Position numbers and translations under genes: made by a program. Under the pieces are notes generated by a model that did no database searches, was not told the DNA's origin, and was given only the letters and a program-made list of their open reading frames with translations. Source: Mucilaginibacter sp. KACC 22773 (GTDB taxonomy: Bacteria > Bacteroidota > Bacteroidia > Sphingobacteriales > Sphingobacteriaceae). From it: a stretch of 64,000 nucleotides of DNA. The stretch spans positions 3,844,001-3,908,000 of the forward strand of contig NZ_CP117883.1 of NCBI RefSeq assembly GCF_028736215.1, written 5' to 3'. Below, one piece after another: positions 26,651-35,885 of this stretch (position 1 is the first letter of the stretch; each line of letters begins with the position of its first letter).

Positions 26651-27724
26651 TTTTTCCCAGGCCATTACCAATAAAACCATGCGGTTGTATGTTGCCAGGC
26701 CGCGGGGTTGGTTATTGGCTTTCAGGAAATTATCGTAAAAAATACTGCTTATCCAGCTAAGCTGGGTTTCGTAGGCCATCCAGTAGGCGCGTTCTGTTAC
26801 AAAATCCTGGTGTACCTGTTTGGATATCATTGCTTTTAATTCCTTATGGGCCACGGTATCACGCCGGCGAAGGGTATGCATAAACTCATCAACCGCCAGG
26901 TGATAGCCAGAGTAACGCAGCAGGCGATCTTTTGATTTTATGGCGATGATAAAGCCGGCAAAATCAGCTTCATCCTCGGCCCCGTAACCTACCTGGTGCG
27001 ACATTTCATGGCAAGCTACAAACGGCCTGTTAAATACGGGCATGGCATAATTAATCTGCGCTTCGGACGTAAATGGATTGTAATAGCCCGAAGTTCCTAT
27101 ATAATTCAGCAGAAAAGTGATCATGGATGGTTTTATGCCAGGTTGAAAAGCGCGAAAATTGACAGAATCGGCCGAGAGCGCTTTGACAGCATTTACCGCG
27201 GTTTGATAAATGACGCTATTGCTTTGAGCCAGATCGGCCGTGGTAACCCTGGCCCGGCAGGCATTCGCGCTATCTATCAGTAATTTGGTTACTGCTTTCA
27301 AATCGGCAGTGGTGAATGTAGTATCCCTTAAATTAAGGCGGTCTGCAGCTGATGGCCTGAAATAATTAAGCCCCCAAAACAGGTAAAAACACCCAATAGC
27401 TACCTGGATGCTTATTACCCAGCCCAGCAACTGTAACCCAACTTTTTTGAACTGCTTTTTAACCAACAGCTTTACCATCCTAACGATAGCTACAATTAAA
27501 ATGACAATAACAGCGATGTAAAGTAAATCGCCGACGCTAAACGGGAATAAATTAAAAACAGGGTGAAAAATCCAGCAAACTATTTTATAAAATCCCTGCG
27601 AATAATAACGCTCGACCAAGGCGGGATGGCCAGCCAACAGCATAAGCAAAAAAAGAACCATGGCTAACAATAATATGGTTATTATCCTTTTAATGAATGG
27701 ATTTTTGCTGATGTAGTTACGCAT
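26633..27724 (-). CDS. DUF3810 membrane-bound putative zinc metalloprotease
   Basis: 363 aa. Three N-terminal membrane helices (about 12-31, 63-85, 98-118) precede a soluble domain with FVACHEMSHQVGYGAEDEADF, an HExxH zinc motif with a distal acidic ligand. This is the DUF3810 signature in Bacteroidota. It is likely anchored in the inner membrane with the protease domain in the periplasm. The final residues SLVH are encoded by a repeat arm, so the natural C-terminus may have been altered by repeat expansion. Confidence 0.85.
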   Translation of the reverse strand: MRNYISKNPFIKRIITILLLAMVLFLLMLLAGHPALVERYYSQGFYKIVCWIFHPVFNLFPFSVGDLLYIAVIVILIVAIVRMVKLLVKKQFKKVGLQLLGWVISIQVAIGCFYLFWGLNYFRPSAADRLNLRDTTFTTADLKAVTKLLIDSANACRARVTTADLAQSNSVIYQTAVNAVKALSADSVNFRAFQPGIKPSMITFLLNYIGTSGYYNPFTSEAQINYAMPVFNRPFVACHEMSHQVGYGAEDEADFAGFIIAIKSKDRLLRYSGYHLAVDEFMHTLRRRDTVAHKELKAMISKQVHQDFVTERAYWMAYETQLSWISSIFYDNFLKANNQPRGLATYNRMVLLVMAWEKCSLVH

Positions 27725-27801
27725 TGTATACTATAGATATTAACCGAAGCAATATAACAAAGCTTCACCTGTAAGAAGTTTTTTTTCTGCTTTCCTAATA
27801 C

Positions 27802-27830
27802 AAAAAAAGCTCCTTTACAGGAGCTCTTCT
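27802..27830 (-). terminator. Rho-independent terminator
   Basis: On the minus strand AGCTCCT pairs with AGGAGCT across a 4-nt loop (27808-27825) and runs into seven T. It is 23 bp beyond the DUF2911 stop. Confidence 0.85.
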
Positions 27831-27852
27831 TTATTCGGGTTAAATTAAATGC

Positions 27853-28368
27853 TTATTTAATAGATACCGGAACCACAAAGGTATCCCATTTAAGATTAAA
27901 ACCCTTGGGTGTTATAGTATAGGTAAGGCTTTCGGCCTTGGGTCCGGTTTTACCTTTAACGGTTACACGCAGCTGGTCGTTTTCTGGTTTATACGTGTAA
28001 GCGCCCCATTGCTTGGGGTTTTTATCAAATATAATAGTCCATGTACCGCTTGCAGATGGAATTACAAAAAAAGCATACCTGCCGGCCGGAAGCGCTTTTC
28101 CTTCAACCTTAATAGCTTTACTGGTTGTAAAGCTGGTTGCCGAATCGGCACCTGCACGCCATACTTTATCAAAAGGCACCAATTCGCCTAATATTTTACG
28201 GCCTTTTACATACGGACTACCGTATTTGATTTTAATTAAGGAGCCTGCAACTGTAGCGCTTGTACTATCATGCGGGCTCGCAGGTTTGTTCTGGGCAAAG
28301 GCCAGGCTGCTTAAAAATAAAGCAAATGCAAAAACCAATGCTGCTTTAAATTGAAAAGGTTTGTTCAT
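27853..28368 (-). CDS. DUF2911 secreted protein
   Basis: 171 aa from MNKPFQFKAALVFAF at 28368. The signal peptide ends FAQ, then PHDSTSATVAGSLIKIKYGSPYVKGRKI and PFDKVWRAGADSATSFTTSK, both diagnostic for DUF2911, followed by LPAGRYAFFVIP and a strand-rich end. Typical length. These are periplasmic beta-sandwich proteins of unknown function. Single gene with its own terminator. Confidence 0.87.
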   Translation of the reverse strand: MNKPFQFKAALVFAFALFLSSLAFAQNKPASPHDSTSATVAGSLIKIKYGSPYVKGRKILGELVPFDKVWRAGADSATSFTTSKAIKVEGKALPAGRYAFFVIPSASGTWTIIFDKNPKQWGAYTYKPENDQLRVTVKGKTGPKAESLTYTITPKGFNLKWDTFVVPVSIK

Positions 28369-28429
28369 AATATTTCTCATGATTTATTTGGTATAAATAT
28401 AGGATGAAATTTTGTCGGGTAGCAATTGA

Positions 28430-28616
28430 TAATATAAATAAACATGTACTACAGTTGTAAAAATGTCATGATAATTAAAAACCATTAATAATCAGCATTG
28501 TTGTATCATCAGAATTACCACATTGCAGTTAGGAATTGACCTTAAGGTTTACATAGCCAGAAGGTTAAACAATTGTTGTGGTTTTTTTGGCCCTTGCCTT
28601 GCGGCAAGGGTTTTTT
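28430..28616 (+). ncRNA. Possible small RNA with plus-strand terminator
   Basis: CCCTTGCC/GGCAAGGG with a TTGC loop at 28590-28609 is followed by TTTTTTG on the plus strand only, although both neighbouring genes are on the minus strand. Upstream, ACCACA at about 28516 could pair with TGTGGT at about 28575, closing a structured element. It may instead be a fortuitous hairpin or a weak bidirectional terminator for the minus-strand gene ending at 28619. Confidence 0.3.
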
Positions 28617-28618
28617 GT

Positions 28619-30997
28619 TTATTCAACTTTGTAAGTATAAACGCTGCGACCTATAGCGCCGTTTTCATCAATACCTTCAATAATCACACGATAATTTCCT
28701 TTGCCATCGGCATTGTAAAAATCCAACGTGGCGTTGCCATCTTTATCTGTGGCCACATCCGGGTTCCAATAAATGGTGATCCTGTCATCTGGTTTATTTG
28801 CCTGCTTAACCGCCCCTCCGTAAACAGGCGAATAAAACGTGCGGGCTTTGTAAAAACCTTTGGGAGCATAAGTAATAAGCCCGGGTGATAGCTTTTTATT
28901 CACAGTCAAATTCTTATTTTTTTTTGTTGTGATTAATAAAACTCCATTTGATCCCTGTAGGCCGTAAATTGCTGCATCTAAATTTTTCAACATCTTTACA
29001 CTCTCCACGTCTGATACGTTTAAGTCCGGAACGGACCCACCTTGCATTCCATCTACAATCACCAGCATTGGCCCGGCTTCGGATATTCCTATCCTATCGC
29101 GCAAATAAGGCACGCCATTGGTTAGTGAAACTCCGGGCAAGTGTCCTTCCAGGCTTCGGCCCAATCCCGATTGATCGGTAAAATCGGTAATAGTATTACT
29201 GTGCGAGTCTAAAAATTTATCTTTCACAATAACCTCCTTTAATAGTTTTCCGCTTGCATCGGCCATATAAACAGATGCGGGGCCGGGCTTGCCATCACCG
29301 TTTCCAGCTTCGGCGCTACCTGTTAACCGGTTATTATTAGTAAACAATGTAGCCTCTTTTGGCATATCCATAATTATCTGCGTATTGTTTTTTCCCTCGG
29401 CGGTTTTTGCCTGGATTACAAAAGGAGTATTATCTGTATAGGCCAGATTGGGGAAGATAAACCTGCCATTAGCATCGGTAACCTGGTTTAGCATACTGCC
29501 ACCGTTTTTTGTAAGTAAAGTAACATTTCCGTTAGCAACAGGTGCCCCGTTATTGGTTTTAACAGTGCCCGATATATCCAGGCCTCTTTCAACAGGATAT
29601 GTTAATGTGGTAGTTTCATCGTTGGCAAGAATTTGCTTCCACTCAAACCGGCGATAACCCTGGGTAAGCATCAGCATATCCAAATCGGCGCGGGTATCGT
29701 TGGTAACGTGGTTAAAATAATAATTGGGCTGCTCAACAAAGCCTTTTAAATCAGATGTGAGCAGCAGGTGGGTTAAAATGGTAGTTTCGGCAGTTTCATC
29801 CACCGGTATTTTTGTGGCATCAACTACCGATGCAGAAAAATAACCCATAACCGGTTTATTGTCTTTTTTGGCATTCAGTGTAAGATGCACCTTTTCCCTG
29901 GGTGTGTACGATTGTTTATTTACTGCCGTTTGCAAATTAATAAGATCATCATTCTGAATAAATGAAAGCCGCTCGTTCATTGGCTCGCCGGTTGCCGAAA
30001 ACAGGGTAACCCGTACTATGCCCGTCTGAAAGTCTTTTTTACCCAGGTTAAGATCAAGCACCTGACCATCTAAAGCTGTTTTTACTGATCGTACAGCCCC
30101 GCCACCCGAATAAATGGTGATACCAATTTCTTTGTTTTTATTGGCCAGGTAATAGGCCCGGTTGGCGTTAATTTCAATTAAAAGCTTATCGGGGCTGGTA
30201 TTGTTTACAAGCAGTGTCATGCCCTTTTCTTCGGCCTTTGGCAAATCGACCGTGGCGCTGGTACCATCGGCATAGGTGAGTTTGGCTTTATATGTTCTGC
30301 CTTCAACAGGGGTTATGTTAATAATACCCATCCCCAGGTGCCTGGCTTCAAATTTGGTTACTTCGGTATTCAGGTTATCAACAACCACGCCCTTAACATT
30401 AGCTCCAATGCCGTTGTGGTCAATAGCCTTAAAGGCAAGTTTAGCGGGAATGTCATTTACAAAGGCCCCGCCCTCCGGAAAAAACTGAATATCGTACTTA
30501 TTGGCAATTTTAGTTTGTTGAGCTGATAATGTACGCGTTGGCGATACGGAGCTATTAATTATAATAGGCTGGTCAAAAACATTAGGGTCGGTGCTGTTCA
30601 GCATCCATTTGGTATAAGCCTTTATATGATATAGGCCCTTTGGCAGGCTGTTTGGCAAAGCAAAATCGCCCCAGGCCAGCCCGTTGTTAACCTGCAGTGT
30701 TATATATTTCACCAAAGAATCGTTGGGGTTCACCAGGTCGGCGTGCAATACGCCGCTTAACTTTGACAGTTGGTGTTGCTCGCCAAGTGTAAGATAGGCC
30801 TTAAAAAAAGCGGTATCGCCGGCATTGTATGTCGTTCTGTCAAAGTGCAGGTAAACTTTTTCGGTAGCTTTTGTAGTTGATAAGGCTTGCAGACGTGAGA
30901 CTATTCCGTCTAACGAAAGCGGTGTTTTGGCATCCTGCGAAAACGCGGGTACACAAAAATATAAGGCGCAAAAAAGTGCAGGTACTATCTTTTTCAT
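28619..30997 (-). CDS. Large exported protein with MG2-like and TonB plug-like domains
   Basis: 792 aa with a signal peptide to AFSQ. The first part contains alpha-2-macroglobulin-like beta domains (VYLHFDRTTYNAGDTAFFKAYL, LPKGLYHIKAYTKWM). The middle has a carboxypeptidase-regulatory-like repeat (DISGTVKTNNGAPVANGNVTL). The C-terminal third has a plug-like segment (GLGRSLEGHLPGVSL, VDGMQGGSVPDLN, VESVKMLKNLDAAIYGLQG) but no barrel follows. Proteins of this design are common in Bacteroidota and probably sit at the outer membrane periplasmic face. The precise role is unknown. Confidence 0.78.
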   Translation of the reverse strand: MKKIVPALFCALYFCVPAFSQDAKTPLSLDGIVSRLQALSTTKATEKVYLHFDRTTYNAGDTAFFKAYLTLGEQHQLSKLSGVLHADLVNPNDSLVKYITLQVNNGLAWGDFALPNSLPKGLYHIKAYTKWMLNSTDPNVFDQPIIINSSVSPTRTLSAQQTKIANKYDIQFFPEGGAFVNDIPAKLAFKAIDHNGIGANVKGVVVDNLNTEVTKFEARHLGMGIINITPVEGRTYKAKLTYADGTSATVDLPKAEEKGMTLLVNNTSPDKLLIEINANRAYYLANKNKEIGITIYSGGGAVRSVKTALDGQVLDLNLGKKDFQTGIVRVTLFSATGEPMNERLSFIQNDDLINLQTAVNKQSYTPREKVHLTLNAKKDNKPVMGYFSASVVDATKIPVDETAETTILTHLLLTSDLKGFVEQPNYYFNHVTNDTRADLDMLMLTQGYRRFEWKQILANDETTTLTYPVERGLDISGTVKTNNGAPVANGNVTLLTKNGGSMLNQVTDANGRFIFPNLAYTDNTPFVIQAKTAEGKNNTQIIMDMPKEATLFTNNNRLTGSAEAGNGDGKPGPASVYMADASGKLLKEVIVKDKFLDSHSNTITDFTDQSGLGRSLEGHLPGVSLTNGVPYLRDRIGISEAGPMLVIVDGMQGGSVPDLNVSDVESVKMLKNLDAAIYGLQGSNGVLLITTKKNKNLTVNKKLSPGLITYAPKGFYKARTFYSPVYGGAVKQANKPDDRITIYWNPDVATDKDGNATLDFYNADGKGNYRVIIEGIDENGAIGRSVYTYKVE

Positions 30998-31090
30998 GCG
31001 GGAAGGTGTTTAAAAAGAGGTGATTTAAATTGGTGATTTAAATTGGTGATTAAATATACCTCAATTAACCGCACAAAACAAATAAAATAA

Positions 31091-31234
31091 GAGTCAAGAG
31101 CCAAGAATCAAGATAAGCGCAAAATGCTCAAATCTAAATATTTTCTTCGTGGGCCAATGTTTTATTGAAATCGGATAATCTACGTTCCAATTTTTTTCTT
31201 GATTCTTGATTCTTGATTCTTGCTTCTTGACTCT
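31091..31234. repeat. Heptamer-phased inverted repeat (TTCTTGA units)
   Basis: Left arm GAGTCAA, GAGCCAA, GAATCAA, GATAAGC (31091-31118). Right arm TTCTTGA three times, TTCTTGC, TTCTTGA, CTCT (31196-31234). The right arm ends 1 bp from the stop codon of the 67-aa gene. The 5' neighbour starts at 30997. Confidence 0.88.
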
Positions 31235-31235
31235 A

Positions 31236-31439
31236 CTACTGTATTTCGGCATTTTCCTTTATCTCTTCCCAGTATACAGTTTCCAGGTAAATACCATTTT
31301 GTATGGCCACACGGGCTTTAATGTCCTGCAGTTGATTTTTGATCTCTGTGGCGTTGAGGTCGCTGCTTAGGGAGTGATAATAAATTGCATAACCAGTTTT
31401 ACTGTTTATGAATTTATAATGTTTATCAGCGGGTTTCAT
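31236..31439 (-). CDS. Small hypothetical protein (67 aa)
   Basis: 67 aa, MKPADKHYKFINSKTGYAIY onward, hydrophilic, with one predicted helix in the middle (TEIKNQLQDIKARVAIQ). Its boundaries coincide with a heptamer repeat at the stop and a clear AT-rich leader upstream, and it has ordinary codon use, so I think it is real. No family recognised. Confidence 0.55.
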   Translation of the reverse strand: MKPADKHYKFINSKTGYAIYYHSLSSDLNATEIKNQLQDIKARVAIQNGIYLETVYWEEIKENAEIQ

Positions 31440-31728
31440 AACGGGTTGCTTAATATTAAGGTAATATATATTACGGTGTTATTGTTTTAAAAAACAGTAA
31501 ATGTTACATAGCATTTTTTAACGGTGAAATTTATTTAACGGCCAGATACAGCATCAATAATTTGATAACATTTAATTAACATTGGATTAACAATTCCGTG
31601 ACCTATTGCTGCAAATTAATGGTTACATTTAGCCACGAAAATAAAAACAGCCTGCATATGCTAAATAGTTAGTATATAAACTGTTAAATTGATTTTTACT
31701 TAAAAAGTATCATAAAAAATTTCAATAG
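31440..31728. promoter_or_regulatory. Divergent intergenic region
   Basis: 289 bp of AT-rich sequence between the 67-aa gene and the PhoU-like gene. TACATTTA near 31633 resembles the Bacteroidota -7 element, but the preceding TTG is only 15 bp away, so I do not call a promoter. No gene or structured repeat seen. Confidence 0.35.
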
Positions 31729-32358
31729 ATGTCGATATTCCCCAACTCAAACCAGGTTTTTTATGATTTATTTAACCGGGCGGTTGACAATGCCACTCAA
31801 ATGGCAACCCTGCTTAATACCGCGGTGAACTCCACTGATACCTACGAGCAAAAATTTCAGTTTACACACATTGATAAGCTAAAAACAAAAAGTTACGAAA
31901 TTACGCACCAGGTATTTACCGAATCGGGCCGTACACTTATATCTCCTTTTCAGCGTAAAGATATGTGCGAACTTGCGGCGGCTATTGATGATGTGGCAGA
32001 TAGCATAGCTATGGCATCGCGCAGGATAAACCTGTACGATGTGCCTAAAATAACCCCTCCTATTATCAACCTTGCTGATCTTATCCTGCAAACTACCCAG
32101 GCGCTTGAAAGTGCTGTTAAGGCTATGAATAACCTGGGTAATTCGGCACATATTTTCGAAATTTGTAACAGTATCAAACAACTGGAATACCAGGCCGATA
32201 CTGTTTACAACGAAGCATTTGCCGATTTACTGGCCAACGAAACCGATGCCATACAACTTATAAAATACACAGATGTTTTTATGGCGATGGAAACTGCAAC
32301 TGATAGCTGCGAAGATGCCACACTGATTATTGAAAGTATTTTGATAAAGAACGGCTAA
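31729..32358 (+). CDS. DUF47/PhoU-like protein
   Basis: 209 aa, all alpha. It follows the DUF47 pattern: NQVFYDLFNRAVDNATQMATLL, DKLKTKSYEITHQVF, FQRKDMCELAAAIDDVADSI and a final KYTDVFMAMETATDSCEDAT, with repeated acidic and Asp-rich helices that bind metals in PhoU homologues. DUF47 proteins normally pair with a Pit-type phosphate transporter, but none is adjacent here. The TAA stop falls inside the first unit of a 28-copy heptamer array. Confidence 0.83.
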   Translation: MSIFPNSNQVFYDLFNRAVDNATQMATLLNTAVNSTDTYEQKFQFTHIDKLKTKSYEITHQVFTESGRTLISPFQRKDMCELAAAIDDVADSIAMASRRINLYDVPKITPPIINLADLILQTTQALESAVKAMNNLGNSAHIFEICNSIKQLEYQADTVYNEAFADLLANETDAIQLIKYTDVFMAMETATDSCEDATLIIESILIKNG

Positions 32359-32631
32359 AGGCTAAAGGCTAAAGGTTAAAGGCTAAAGGCTAAAGGCTAA
32401 AGGCTAAAGGCTAAAGGCTAAAGGCTAAAGGCTAAAGGCTAAAGGCTAAAGGCTAAAGGCTAAAGGCTAAAGGCTAAAGGCTAAAGGCTAAAGGCTAAAG
32501 GCTAAAGGCTAAAGGCTAATGGCTAAAGGCTAAAGGCTAAAGGCTAAAAAAACGGCCCTTGATTTTTTTAAAATCAAGGGCCGTTTTTTTGAAGAAGCTT
32601 TTGGCTTTGAGCCTTAGGCTTTCAGCTTACT
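32353..32631. repeat. 28-copy GGCTAAA array, terminator and inverted heptamer arm
   Basis: 32353-32548 is 28 exact-length copies of GGCTAAA; only unit 4 (GGTTAAA) and unit 24 (GGCTAAT) differ. The unit contains TAA, so plus-strand reading meets a stop in every frame. A strong terminator hairpin follows at 32546-32590. Then comes a degenerate inverted arm, GCTTTTG, GCTTTGA, GCCTTAG, GCTTTCA, GCTTACT (32597-32631). The first unit contains the stop codon of the PhoU-like gene and the last arm unit contains the stop codon of the convergent receptor gene. Confidence 0.95.
32546..32590. terminator. Bidirectional rho-independent terminator
   Basis: ACGGCCCTTGATTTT pairs with AAAATCAAGGGCCGT around a T-rich loop, flanked by A-run on the left and T-run on the right, so it works for both convergent genes. 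Confidence 0.9.
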
Positions 32632-35098
32632 TCCCTTTATCAGCAGGCATATCATCTTGCTTGCCGCCGTTATCGTCTTTCTCTCTCTCTTTCTTAAATT
32701 CAAGCTTGCCAAATTTATAGCTCAGGCTTATGCCAAACGACTGTACGGGCACATACCGGATATTGGTTTGGTTAAAGCCGGTACCATAAGTGGTTGAGCT
32801 TTGGCTTACATATTTGGCAAACGGGTTTGATGCAGTAAGACCAATGCTGGCCTTTTTGTTCATGAACATTTTACGCATGGCAAAGTTGTAAAACACAAAT
32901 TTAGGTTGTGTGCCCTGAATGTTTTTCTGGGAAGAGTTATAGTTTCCAAAAAATTCTGCACTTAAATCATGACCGAAGTTGTACTGGGCGTTAAGATTTA
33001 AACGGTAGGCAAAACCCGATACGCTTGGGCTGCCGGGGTTGTTATTTGTCCGCTCAGAAAATATCATATTCGTCCGCAGGTTAAAATCTTTGGTAACCGG
33101 CAAGGAAGCGTATATATTGATCCCCTTACGTTCTTCCGAACCTATGTTATAGCGTTTTGTAAGGGCTACGTTGGTATAAGTACTACCGTCAATGCGTAAA
33201 GTATCATAAAAAGTGGTGAAGCGTTGCAGGTCATCTGTATTTTTACGGTAAAACGCGGCTATATTAATGTTTGCACCGCCATTAAACGATTTATTGTAGC
33301 CCAATTCAAAGTTATCGCCACGCTCCGGTTTCAGGGTTGGGTCGCCGGTGCTGATGTTGTGGGTGTCGCTGATGTTAAGGAATGGGTTCAGGTCGCCGTA
33401 ATCGGGGCGCTCAATCCTGCGAGTATAGCTTAACTTAACTGATTGCGATTCGCTTATTTTGTGTGAGAACACCAATGAAGGTACTAATATATTGTAGTTG
33501 GGGATATTGGTACCTTTAAAGTCGGCCGTGGTAACAGTGTACTCATCTCTTAACCCAGCCTTGATATCTAAAAAGTTATTAAACAATGAAGTAGTTAACG
33601 ATAAATAATAGGCATAAATTTTACGGTCGTAGGTAAAGCCATAGGTTTGATTATAATTGGGTACGTTGGCTCCGTTTAGCAAGGTATCGGTAACTACATT
33701 GTTGTTAATGTGGTTAAAATCAAGTTTACCGCCTGTTTCAATGGTGAAATTTTTGCTTACCGGGTGCGCGTAATCAACAGAGATGTTGGTTTCCCTATCC
33801 TTACCGGGATTATTATTGGTGATACCGGTAGGTATGGTTCCGGCCTGCAAGTTCTGTAACAGTTGCGATGAACTAAAACTATTATTACCAAAGCTTGATG
33901 AATACAATATATCAAGTTCCTGCCCTTCTTTCTCAAACGTTTTTTTGTAGGCCAGGCTTACATCTGTAGATGTGCCACTAAACTTACTGCTTGATGTACG
34001 CAGGGTTTTGATGTCAGAAAGTTCGATGCCGTTCGGGTCCACCTTATTTTCGTCCTGGTTGGTAATGCCGTTGCCATGGTTACCAAAATGGTTAAAGCCA
34101 ACCGATGCGGTAAGATCGTCGTGTTTGCTGATGTTCCAGGTAAAGTTTAATCCCGATTGGTAACCATTACGTTTAAAATTGTTACTGCCCTGTTGAAAAA
34201 GCGTAGTGGTGTTTCCAAGGCCGTCTGTAGATGTACGGTTATTTGTATTTGGGGAGTTACTGTTTATCTGTGCATTGCCGCTAAAAAACGTGTTAACGCC
34301 AAAATTACCCTTACGCATATTGAGGTTAAATGAACCGTTTTCGCGGCGGGTACCGGCCGATAGGTTAATGCTCCCATTTACTCCCTCAACCCGGCTATCT
34401 TTCAAAATAATATTAATAATACCACCTGTACCTGCAGCATCGTACTTAGCGCCGGGGCTGGTAACTACCTCAATACTTTTGATCTGGCTGGCCGGTATGC
34501 TGGCCAAAGCATCGGCAAGGCTGGCGCCAAATATGCTGGATGGTTTGCCATTTATTAAAAACCGGATATTGGCATTACCCTGCAGTTCCACGTTTCCATC
34601 AATATCAACTGTAATTTGCGGTACCTTTTTCAGGATATCTATAGCAACCCCACCCTGTGCGCTCAGGTCGTTTTGGGGATTGTATACCATTTTATCAATC
34701 TTGTTTTGAACCGTAGGGGTTGTAGCAGTAACCGTTACATCTTTTAACTGCCGTGTATTTGGCGATAACAACACCTCGCCCAGGTTTGTAGTAGCGCCGG
34801 ATTTAACTATTACATGATCAACGGTAGTACGCTGATAGCCCAAAAAGTCGGCGGTGACCCGGTATTCGCCCGGCGGAATCTGGTCGACAGTAAAATTACC
34901 TTTCGGGTCGGTACTGATGCCATTAAACGGAGCCGTGACGCCTTCTTTATAAACCGATATGGTAGCATAGTCAACCGCCTGTTTTGTAGCGGCATCCGTA
35001 ACTTTGCCGCTTATTTTGCCCTTAGGGGCAGGTGCCTGTGCCTTGGTGTTTATCCCCAAAAATACAAATAAAAACAGTAAGATATATCGGGTCCTCAT
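32627..35098 (-). CDS. TonB-dependent-receptor-like outer-membrane barrel
   Basis: 823 aa from MRTRYILLFLFVF at 35098, whose signal peptide ends TKAQ. A carboxypeptidase-regulatory-like domain follows (KISGKVTDAATKQAVDYATISVYK, about 30-110), then a plug-like domain (VAIDILKKVPQITVDIDGNVEL broken by loops, RFLINGKPSSIFG, GAKYDAAGTGGIINIILK) and a barrel of about 550 residues. It is the same superfamily as the 949-aa protein at 11.5 kb, with a charged C-terminal tail (KKEREKDDNGGKQDD) after the last barrel strand. Solitary; no SusD partner, so the ligand cannot be inferred. Confidence 0.85.
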   Translation of the reverse strand: MRTRYILLFLFVFLGINTKAQAPAPKGKISGKVTDAATKQAVDYATISVYKEGVTAPFNGISTDPKGNFTVDQIPPGEYRVTADFLGYQRTTVDHVIVKSGATTNLGEVLLSPNTRQLKDVTVTATTPTVQNKIDKMVYNPQNDLSAQGGVAIDILKKVPQITVDIDGNVELQGNANIRFLINGKPSSIFGASLADALASIPASQIKSIEVVTSPGAKYDAAGTGGIINIILKDSRVEGVNGSINLSAGTRRENGSFNLNMRKGNFGVNTFFSGNAQINSNSPNTNNRTSTDGLGNTTTLFQQGSNNFKRNGYQSGLNFTWNISKHDDLTASVGFNHFGNHGNGITNQDENKVDPNGIELSDIKTLRTSSSKFSGTSTDVSLAYKKTFEKEGQELDILYSSSFGNNSFSSSQLLQNLQAGTIPTGITNNNPGKDRETNISVDYAHPVSKNFTIETGGKLDFNHINNNVVTDTLLNGANVPNYNQTYGFTYDRKIYAYYLSLTTSLFNNFLDIKAGLRDEYTVTTADFKGTNIPNYNILVPSLVFSHKISESQSVKLSYTRRIERPDYGDLNPFLNISDTHNISTGDPTLKPERGDNFELGYNKSFNGGANINIAAFYRKNTDDLQRFTTFYDTLRIDGSTYTNVALTKRYNIGSEERKGINIYASLPVTKDFNLRTNMIFSERTNNNPGSPSVSGFAYRLNLNAQYNFGHDLSAEFFGNYNSSQKNIQGTQPKFVFYNFAMRKMFMNKKASIGLTASNPFAKYVSQSSTTYGTGFNQTNIRYVPVQSFGISLSYKFGKLEFKKEREKDDNGGKQDDMPADKGK

Positions 35099-35260
35099 TA
35101 TCTTGAAATCGCTCATTTGGGTGCGAATTTGAAGACAAACATTGGATAAATTCTGATTTGTTGTGTTATTGTTACAATAAGGTTAATTCTTTCAAATTTG
35201 TTACAATGAAATCCCGGAATCATGTGCAAGCGATAACGAAAGAAGATAAAAACAATACAA

Positions 35261-35360
35261 AACTATACCTTATAGGGTATAGTTTTGATTATATATTTAA
35301 ATTAGCACCGATAGGGTATAATAAATAAAAAAAGATTATATTTACACCCTAAAGGGTATA
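35261..35360. promoter_or_regulatory. Three-copy operator of the hip locus
   Basis: Three sites share ATAGGGTATA-like cores: a 24-bp near-palindrome at 35261-35284 (AACTATACC with GGGTATAGTT), ACCGATAGGGTATA at 35307-35320, and ACCCTAAAGGGTATA at 35346-35360. The last ends 2 bp before the HTH gene start. Multi-site palindromes in this position are typical of HipB-type autorepression. Confidence 0.7.
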
Positions 35361-35362
35361 AT

Positions 35363-35566
35363 ATGTTATCTGATTTTTTAAAATCGAAACGAAAAATATT
35401 TAATCTCACCCAGGACGACCTTGCTAAAAAGGCGGGAGTTGGTTTAAGGGTAATCAGGGAAATGGAGCAAGGAAAAGCTACCTTACGAATGGACAAGGTT
35501 AACCAGGTACTGGCCTTATTTGGTTCGGAATTAGATGTGGTAACAAAACATAAAGGCGATGAATAA
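35363..35566 (+). CDS. HipB-like XRE-family antitoxin/repressor
   Basis: 67 aa, a minimal helix-turn-helix: FLKSKRKIFNLTQDDLAKKAGVG with the recognition helix GLRVIREMEQGK, and a short C-terminal strand ELDVVTKHKG. The size and the overlap (8 bp) with the next gene match HipB/Y4mF antitoxins. It probably binds the three operator sites just upstream, alone or with its partners, and represses the operon. Confidence 0.85.
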   Translation: MLSDFLKSKRKIFNLTQDDLAKKAGVGLRVIREMEQGKATLRMDKVNQVLALFGSELDVVTKHKGDE

Positions 35567-35882
35567 ACGGGGATTGGTATATTATGCGGACAAGCTTGCC
35601 GGTTTCATAGCTGAAACTGACGAGGGCTATGAATTTGCTTATGATACCCATTATTTAAACGGCGTAGCCGCTAAACCTATCAGCCTAACCTTACCATTAT
35701 CACAGGATAAGTATACCAACAAAGTATTATTCGCTTTTTTTGACGGCCTGATACCCGAAGGCTGGCTACTTAACCTGGCAATCGACCATTGGAAAGTTAA
35801 AAGAAATGATCGTTTTGAATTATTATTACTTACATGCAGGGATACCATTGGCGCGGTAACCATTATCCCCGAAAACGAATAA
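35559..35882 (+). CDS. HipS-like protein (HipA N-subdomain 1 homologue)
   Basis: 107 aa corresponding only to the first subdomain of HipA: GLVYYADKLAGFIAETDEGYEFAYD, then SLTLPLSQDKYTN and LFAFFDGLIPEGWLLN, ending DTIGAVTIIPEN. In full-length HipA this domain is fused to the kinase; here it is a separate gene, as in the HipBST systems where the small HipS protein is the antitoxin. It starts 8 bp before the HTH gene ends and stops 3 bp before the kinase gene. Confidence 0.85.
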   Translation: MNKRGLVYYADKLAGFIAETDEGYEFAYDTHYLNGVAAKPISLTLPLSQDKYTNKVLFAFFDGLIPEGWLLNLAIDHWKVKRNDRFELLLLTCRDTIGAVTIIPENE

Positions 35883-35885
35883 ATT

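Noticed and set aside
32353..32548. Tandem array considered as a CRISPR array
   Set aside because: The unit is 7 bp, contiguous, with no spacers, and no cas genes are near.
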